Of a stretch of DNA of 64,000 bases, positions 57,501-64,000 are shown one piece after another. Location: the NCBI RefSeq assembly GCF_000226095.1, contig NC_016475.1:2418001-2482000 (forward strand), given 5' to 3'. The DNA comes from Thermothelomyces thermophilus ATCC 42464 (lineage: Eukaryota; Ascomycota; Sordariomycetes; Sordariales; Chaetomiaceae). A model generated the notes under the pieces. It ran no database searches. It saw only the letters and a program-made list of their open reading frames with translations, and had not been told where the DNA came from. Made by a program: the position numbers and the translations under genes. Within the stretch, counting starts at the first letter, position 1. Each line of letters starts with the position of its first letter.

Positions 57501-60500
57501 ATGAAGATGGACTCTTCTTCCTCGTCCGAGCTCAGCTCGTCCGGATCGCTGTCCACGACAGGCTCGAATGATGGCGGGAACAAGCTGTCCCTCGAGGGTA
57601 CGGAATCGGTCCTCAGGAGACTGGCGATCTCCCAGAGAGTAGAGTCGTCAAACTCATCATCGCTGTCCTCCTCGTAGGAGTCCATATCCACAACATCCCG
57701 GTCGTCGTCGTTGTCGTACTCGTCGAAGAACGAGGACGAGTAGTCGGTGGGCGCCCACTGCCCCGTACGACCGGCCATAGCGCCGGACGGACCGCCCGAG
57801 GTCATGGTCCCAGGCATGGCCATGTACATGCTCTGGCGCGGCTGGATGCTTGCCGTGTCTGACTTCTCGCCCCAGGGGAACTGGAAGATACCGAGAGTTC
57901 CGCGCTTGTCCGGGAGCGGCTCTGGGCTTTCGAGAATATCGGGCAGCAGCGTCACGCGCTTGTTACGACGGGGAGGCCGTTGAGTGACAGGACGCGGGGG
58001 CTTCCGCGAGGCGGAGCCCGACTTGGAAGACACACGCGCCAGTGGCTCGGCAGGCGGAGCTGCTGAAGCCCAAAGTGGGCGCCAAAGGCCCGATGTTGTG
58101 CGGTTGGCGGTGTCGTACGGCTTGCGCCAGAGCTGCCTGCTCTCGATCTGGAGGGGCGGCAATTCTTTCCTCTGCGCAGGCCGGAGCGAGAGACCAGGGA
58201 GCGGCGCCTCGGGTTCCGGTGCGGGCCTCGAAGGAGCTGTCCAGAGAAGACCAGTTGGCGCAGCCGCCACCTTTGGTGCCGGCTTCCACAGCGAGACGTG
58301 TTTTGTTGGCTCCTCGGCTGGCTGCTGAGCCGGAATCCCCTCATCGAGAATCGGAAGAGGCGGGAGCTCGGAATCGTCAGAGTCTGGAGGAGTAGGGCTA
58401 GCCAGCTGAGCCTTGGACAGCTGTGTGAAAGCGGCGTTGCTTGCGGTGAGGAGCTTGGCGTCCATGTAATCCATTTGAGCCTCCGTCAACCGCTTCTGCC
58501 ACTTGCTCAGCTTCGGGCTTGGCGAATCTCGTACCGATGCCTCGGGGATCTTGAGGGCCTCGAGATTGTTGTCCCGTTGCATCTGAGCCTCCTGCGAAGC
58601 CCAGTGTTCTAGATCTGTGCTGCGCTGTGCTGACGCCCGGGCAACGTCGAGGGCGCTGGCAACAGACGTGTGTCGCGAATCCCGAACCGTCGGCGAGAGA
58701 GACTGCATGGTGGACATGGAATCCCGGCCCATATCATGCTTGATCTCTTCCCAATGCTCCGCCTGCTGACCCATTTCTCGCTCAAGATCCTTGAGCAGCT
58801 CCATGCGTCGCGACGCACTCTCCGGAGTGGTCTGTGGGAGGTCGTCAAGTTTCCTCAGTTGTGCCCGAATCTGGCGGATAGCCTCTGCTGGCGATTCGAG
58901 CGGAGACGGCTCTGCTTGGTGGATAGCAATGATCTTCCTTGTCGAAATGGTGTGCAGCGGCAGCGGCGCGGGAGGAGGCATCTTCCTAGCCTTGGTTTCC
59001 GTCTTCCTGACCGAGAAAGTCGGGCATTGGTCGCCCACCCGGTGATGCCATGTGGGCAGCTGGGGTGTTGCGACAGGCGCCTCGGCCTCCGAGGCGGGCG
59101 AACCTTGTGCGTCGGCCTGCTGGGCAGATGACGCATTGAGCATGATTGGCAAGGTCTCCCGGCTGCGGCTGTCGGTGGCGTGGGAAAGTTGGGATTCCCT
59201 CGTGTCCTGGCGCTTGGGCATCCGGATTGATGCGGGGAGACCAATCCTCCGCACGACGGGGACGCCGATTGCAACCTCTGGAGTGTTGATAGAGCTCCAG
59301 TTCGTCCCCTCGTCATCAGAGTTGTCGTAGGTCGTCTCCGTCCAAGCGGACACGCGTGGCTGAGCTGGCGGCGGCAAGACGGGAGATGACCCGCGTTTCC
59401 CGTCTGCTTGCTTCGGCTGCGATTCGTCGCTTGAGTTGGCACCGTCGTTGCCGCCAAACGCGCGGAGCCAAGCACTTCCGGCTTCGCCGGCATTTTTCAA
59501 CAGCGTCTTTCCGGACCTTCGCTGGATCTCTTCCACGTCAGAAACGCTCTCAGACCCAGTAGACGTCTTGGTTGTCTGGTTGGAAGCCCGCTGGCCGTGC
59601 TGCTGCTTAGTCGGCGAGGTGCCCGTACCGAGATAGAATGCGGGAACACGGGGCACCTCGGGGACGGACGATCGCCGCTTGCTCGCCGTTGCACTAGGTG
59701 GGTTCGGGAAGAACAGAGTGACCTTTTCCTCAACCGTCATGCTCTTGGTATTGTTGGGGTGAGGCCGGGACGCCACCGTTGCGCTCCGTACTGGCAGAGG
59801 GGGGAGAGGTGGAAGCGCTGTCGGGCTGCCAGGAGACGAAGCAAGCCGAGACTTCCTTCCCATAAGGGATCCGCTGGATCTAGTTCGCCTGTGACCAAAG
59901 GCGGGGCTGAACTCAGCTGGCGAGTCCGCGGGTTTCCGTGGAATGGGTCTGGGACGGTTGACGACGGATTGTGGGCTTGGGGGCTTCGCTGCGGGGAAAC
60001 TGGGCTTAGAGGAAGGATTCCCGGCGGTTTTGATGATAGCCTCGACCGTTGACGGGTCATTGTATTGGATGTTGTTGAGGAACAGAATGGTCCGGTGTTG
60101 GGATCCCGGCTCTTCGGCGACCTTGACGCCCTGCGCCCTTGGGTTTGACGGGAGACCAATGGTGGGCCGTCTCTGGAGAGGCGTCTTTGTTGGCTCGGGA
60201 GGCGGCGTTGGCGGGGACGGGGGCAGCGTTCTTGAGGGGCGGATATTCGGCCTTAGGAGAGGCTGCTGCGAGGTCAATGGCCGGCTGAGCCGAGACTGAG
60301 GGTTTGTCTCGAGAGCCTCTTCGGCCTTCGCTGGGAATGCTGGGCGTGCATGTGCTGACTCCTCCTGGAGCGACGGCCGTGGTGACCTCCGGCGAGTCTC
60401 TTCCCCGCCTGGAGAGGGCTGGGCGGACGTTGTTCGCGCCACGGCCCCGCCTTCTCCGGGCGGAAGGGTCCCTGGGAACAGAGTCTCCCGGATAGATGCG

Positions 60501-61938
60501 GAGGCAACCTCTTTCCTCTTCAGACTGATTCCCCGCTTCAACGCCTCCTCCGGTGCCATGCCGTTTGAGCGCGCTGCAGCGCGGACGCCCACCCTCGCGC
60601 TTTCATCCTGGAGAGCACGGGCTCTCCTCTCCTTTTCCGCCGCCGCGGCCTCTTCCAGACCCATCAAGGCTATTCTGGTGGCAGGATTCTGGTCACCATT
60701 TTGCAGGAGAATCGGGTGACTAATGGCTATCTTTCCTTTTCCAAAGTCAACCAAGCCTGTCTTGGGCATAGCACGAATCCTTTCCGCTTCAGTGGCGAAC
60801 ATAATGCCGGTCTCGTCCTTGACTTTCGGGGCCTCTCTGGGATTGACAAACGTCCTGGAAGAACGCAGGGCTGCTTCCTTGAGATCTTCGAAGCGTGTCG
60901 GGGGGTAGTCGGTGTCGGAGGTTGAGACATCGCGGCTAATATTGATGCGTCTTGGCGACGGCGCCTCGGGAGGATGAGAGCTCGCTTTCCGGGAGGCGAG
61001 CAGAGTATCCGCGCCACCAGCCACGAAGACTACGAATCCTGTTAGCCTGCACCCGACACGGGACGCCCAAGGGAAGTAACGTACTGATCACTATAAGCAG
61101 ACCACCGGCCGGCAGAGCGGTTCTGGTTGCCAAAGCTAAAGTTGCTAGGCCGAGCAGCATGGGCACGCTGGTCTATATATTCCCCCGTCAGCAATCGTGT
61201 AGGCGTGAAGGCGGAACTGTATCCAGATGTACCCCTGTCCAGAATACCAAGCCCAGCAGCACGGCCATTAGCGCTCTGGCTCGGTCGGCCGTGACACCCT
61301 TGCCATACTGGTCATCTTTCGCGGCTCCTCCTGCCGAGTAGGCCCTGATGATGAGGAGCGAGATGATTGCGCCGTCTAGAGCGGTGACAAGGATTCCGAC
61401 AGGGAGGGCTGACGTAGTGGCGACGCAGAAGTCATCGGTCTGGGGCCTGATAAAGCCGATGAAGACGGCCCCAGCGAGGAACCTAGCCAGGACCAAAACC
61501 TGGGGGATCAACTGCATGAGGGAGAGCTTTGCTCCATTGTCGAGATTGAGGGCCCATAGAAGGAATTGCTCGACCGAGAACCTGGCAAGCTGGTCGAACA
61601 CGGTGGCGAAGATGATGCCGACCTGACAGGGCACGTTCGACGCCGTGATGTCAAGGAGAATCGTAATGAAGTCGGTCTGAGCCCACAGGGCTGCGCTGAG
61701 AAGGAAAAGAACGAGGACCAGCCTCTGGCTGTCCCGGAATACCGCGGAGAGGCCGTACCCTTTGACGAAGAGAACGAGGGCAGCAGACGCCGCGTTCAGC
61801 ACAATCCCGCTGGGGTCACCGAGGTAGGTCAGAGACGGCCGTTCATTGCAGGTCTGACTGCGCTTGGCAATGAAGGGGTATAGTTACTCACAAGAAGAAT
61901 GCCGCGATGAGGGCCTGGGTGGCACCCTCGACCGCCAT
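54590..61938 (-). CDS. Very large protein: about seven membrane spans plus disordered tail with LW and DWLH repeats
   Basis: Exons 61892-61938, 61233-61857, 61085-61172 and 54590-61029 give 2399 residues in phase. I do not recognise the family. Residues about 28-285 have six or seven hydrophobic segments (for example LVLVLFLLSAALWAQTDF, QVLVLARFLAGAVFIGFI and PVGILVTALDGAIISLLII), with a short loop before the start. The remaining 2100 residues are Pro/Ser/Arg-rich and mostly disordered. They contain about fifteen LW motifs (STGLWTAP, NGLWTAP, RLWTAP, AELWSQK and similar) and four DWLH-(S/T)-x-C motifs, with acidic patches near the middle (YDNDDDRDVVDMDSYEED). Short Gln/Glu/Lys/Arg stretches could coil. 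Exon 4 could use an acceptor 9 nt upstream. A membrane-anchored scaffold is my guess. Confidence 0.82.
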
Positions 61939-64000
61939 GTTGGCGCCGGCTCCGAGCGGATCACGGGAGGGAACGAGAGAAGAAGAAGAAGAGAAACAGG
62001 GAAACCAGCCCAGTCAATGAAGGGCAAATTAAAAAAAAAAAAAAGAAAGGAAAAGAAGATATCAGCAATAAAAGGAGCGTATCATAGTGGAAGGTTCCCG
62101 CCGGCCACACCGTGATGTTGCGATCATACGGCCGCTGCCATGACCTACCACCAAGGAAGAGAAGAGGTGAGAAGGAGAATCTCGAGAGTCGAGAGCGCCA
62201 GACTACGCAGTAGCCCGAGGACGGGTTCGCGTGCGTGCCGCAACGAGTCGTGAACGAGCGGGCGGTCCTCTTGTGGAGAAAGGGGTCCGGGCCGTGGCGC
62301 CAGAGAGGCTTGGGAGGTACGGATCCGTACATACTCCGTACCCTAGTGTAGGTTAGGGGAGCATCGTGACAGCTGCAGGGTGCTGCCATAACGCCGAACC
62401 GAATCCATCCCAATGGCCGTCTCCCCTGATGAGGCTCTGGCCCAGACAGGATAGGCGGTCGATCGCTCAAACAGGAACCCTGCTCTCAAGGTTCATGCGC
62501 CGACGAGGCGAGGCCGCCGATTGGATGGCGTGCAAGGCTGAAGGGGACATGGGCTTCGGTTCGGTTGCATCGACACCCCCGTCGTGGTGTTTCACTTGAA
62601 ACTTCAGGTGTTACATCTCGCACGGACTGCCGCGAGAACTTTTCCCTACACAGTAGTGTACTGCCACTCCGGGCACTCGACTGGGTGGGCACCACTTTAC
62701 TGTGTAGACTCGCATCGAGGTTGTGTATTAAAAGAAAGGCACTTTTCTTCGTCCCTTGTCTCGATGCGATGCTTGTCGTCCGAATGGGTTTCTGGCCGCA
62801 GGCGAGTAACGGTGGTTACGACTCGCACGGGGGCGTCCAAGTAATCAGACGATAGACCGGGAGGCGAAAGAGTGTTTGTCCGTATGTATGTATGTACAGT
62901 AGAGTACTCCGGCGAGGTTGGCGGCGGATGGAGCAAAAAGCGAATTTGCAACCACACCGACTGAAACAGTCTTCTCGTCGGATGGTCGCCCAAGAACACT
63001 CCAATTGCCACTGTGACCATCCGAGAATACCACAGTCGGGCAGTTTGCAACGCGGTGGCTTTTTATTCAAGCGCGTCGGCGCTGGCGATGAGTTGCAGTG
63101 TGCATCACACTTCAATCGACGACGTACGGACGAGACTTGCCGCTGCGAACGTCGAGGTTCTACTCTGTAGTGTAGCGAGAAGTAGCGTAAGAACTCGTTT
63201 ATTAGGTATGTATGTATATACGTATGTACTTTGGTGGACCTCATCTTGGGAATGTGCGCTGCAAGCGCTGTGGTGTTTGCGGTGCTGTGGTACCGCTGCG
63301 GTTACCTTATCCGTGCGCCAAAACCCCTCTCTGTTTTCCGCTTTCGCATGCAGCGGTTTTACTGCCCAAGGTACCCCTTAGGTAAGTAACTAATTGAACA
63401 CGCCAATTGGGCGCCTTGCATTTGAAACGCACTCAATCACGCAGCAGGTGCTCCGTAAACATCGGTTTCGCCTGGGCAACCTCGTCCCACCAAATAGTTC
63501 GCGCCGAGTTCTCACCAGACGGCAAAGATTAGCTCGAGGCAGGAGATCTCGGCTGCGAGGTGAAAAGACACGGCTTGACAAGGTGCTTTCCCGTACGTTG
63601 TCGGTTCCTACCTGGCATCTCTGAATCGCGCCTTCAACTCCTTCCGCAAGTCCCAAACGCAGTGGAGCGTCTCAGGTAACCTCGATCGCCAACAGCCGCG
63701 ACGGGCGAAGTATGGAGAAAGGTCGTCTAACTGCTGGAGTCAGTTCCAGCCGCGCATTCAGCCGCCGGTGCTAGATGGCATTGCAAGCTGTGTTTTCAGT
63801 TTCCTCGCAACAAATTAGATAACATGGACTTCAATGGTGGACTCGGAATCGGACCGGGGCTCAGCCGGTCGCTAACACCTTTCTCAGCGGGCCGAGAATG
63901 CCCGACTCGTCACCGGGAGGGCGCGGACGTCGTACTCTGTAGTCGATTAATCGGTACGGTATATCCTCTCGGCCAGCATCGGCGCGCAAAGCGGGGGTGA
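61939..64000. other. Gene-free right end
   Basis: Upstream of the large membrane protein no credible gene is visible. One TACTCCGTA copy lies at 62332-62340, and GTATGTATGTAC-like repeats lie at 62882-62898 and 63206-63229. A gene could start just beyond the edge. Confidence 0.5.

Noticed and set aside
61939-64000. Several 80-140-codon frames at the right end
   Set aside because: No family motif, no splice partners and repeat-like composition.

Overview
The window is nuclear DNA from a filamentous ascomycete. The genes are short and intron-bearing (GT..AG introns mostly 50-300 nt, often with a CTAAC/CTGAC branch site). Exons are GC-rich and the intergenic gaps AT-richer. The gene content is typical of Sordariomycetes: a nit-6 type nitrite reductase, a tethered SREBP, an Ndt80-family regulator and a GlcNAc catabolic cluster. 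Twelve genes could be modelled with all exon junctions in phase, plus a partial sialidase at the left edge. All models come from reading splice signals by eye against known protein families; no alignment was run.

Left part (1-15.9 kb): the 3' part of a secreted sialidase, a convergent seven-exon PhoD phosphatase, 3 kb without a recognisable gene, a single-pass membrane protein with a long disordered tail rich in Gln, Asn and Ser, and a two-exon SREBP (bHLH with the diagnostic Tyr, two membrane segments).

Centre (15.9-31.5 kb): five genes make a complete route for using chitin-derived N-acetylglucosamine. In order they are GlcN-6-P deaminase (dam1), a hexokinase-family GlcNAc kinase (hxk3), an Ndt80-family transcription factor (ron1), a GH3 N-acetylglucosaminidase fused to a GNAT domain (nag3) and GlcNAc-6-P deacetylase (dac1). 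They would work in sequence: nag3 frees GlcNAc, hxk3 phosphorylates it, dac1 deacetylates it and dam1 yields fructose-6-phosphate, with ron1 as the expected regulator. The order and content match the RON1-controlled cluster known from Trichoderma. The GlcNAc transporter is not in the window. Odd points are long Glu/Ser- and Gln-rich insertions inside dac1, altered catalytic motifs in nag3 and a start-overlapping uORF on hxk3.

Right part (31.8-64 kb): neutral ceramidase, the CCR4-NOT subunit Caf40/Rcd1, a GPI-anchored Gly/Ser-rich wall protein with two kinds of internal repeat, a KHA1-like K+/H+ antiporter with a GC-AG intron, NAD(P)H nitrite reductase (nit-6) with a GATA/NirA-like control region upstream, and a 2399-residue protein. 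That last one has about seven N-terminal membrane segments and a disordered tail carrying repeated LW and DWLH-x-x-C motifs; I do not recognise it. No tRNA, rRNA, CRISPR array or intact transposon was found. Long gaps hold only simple repeats and short palindromes.
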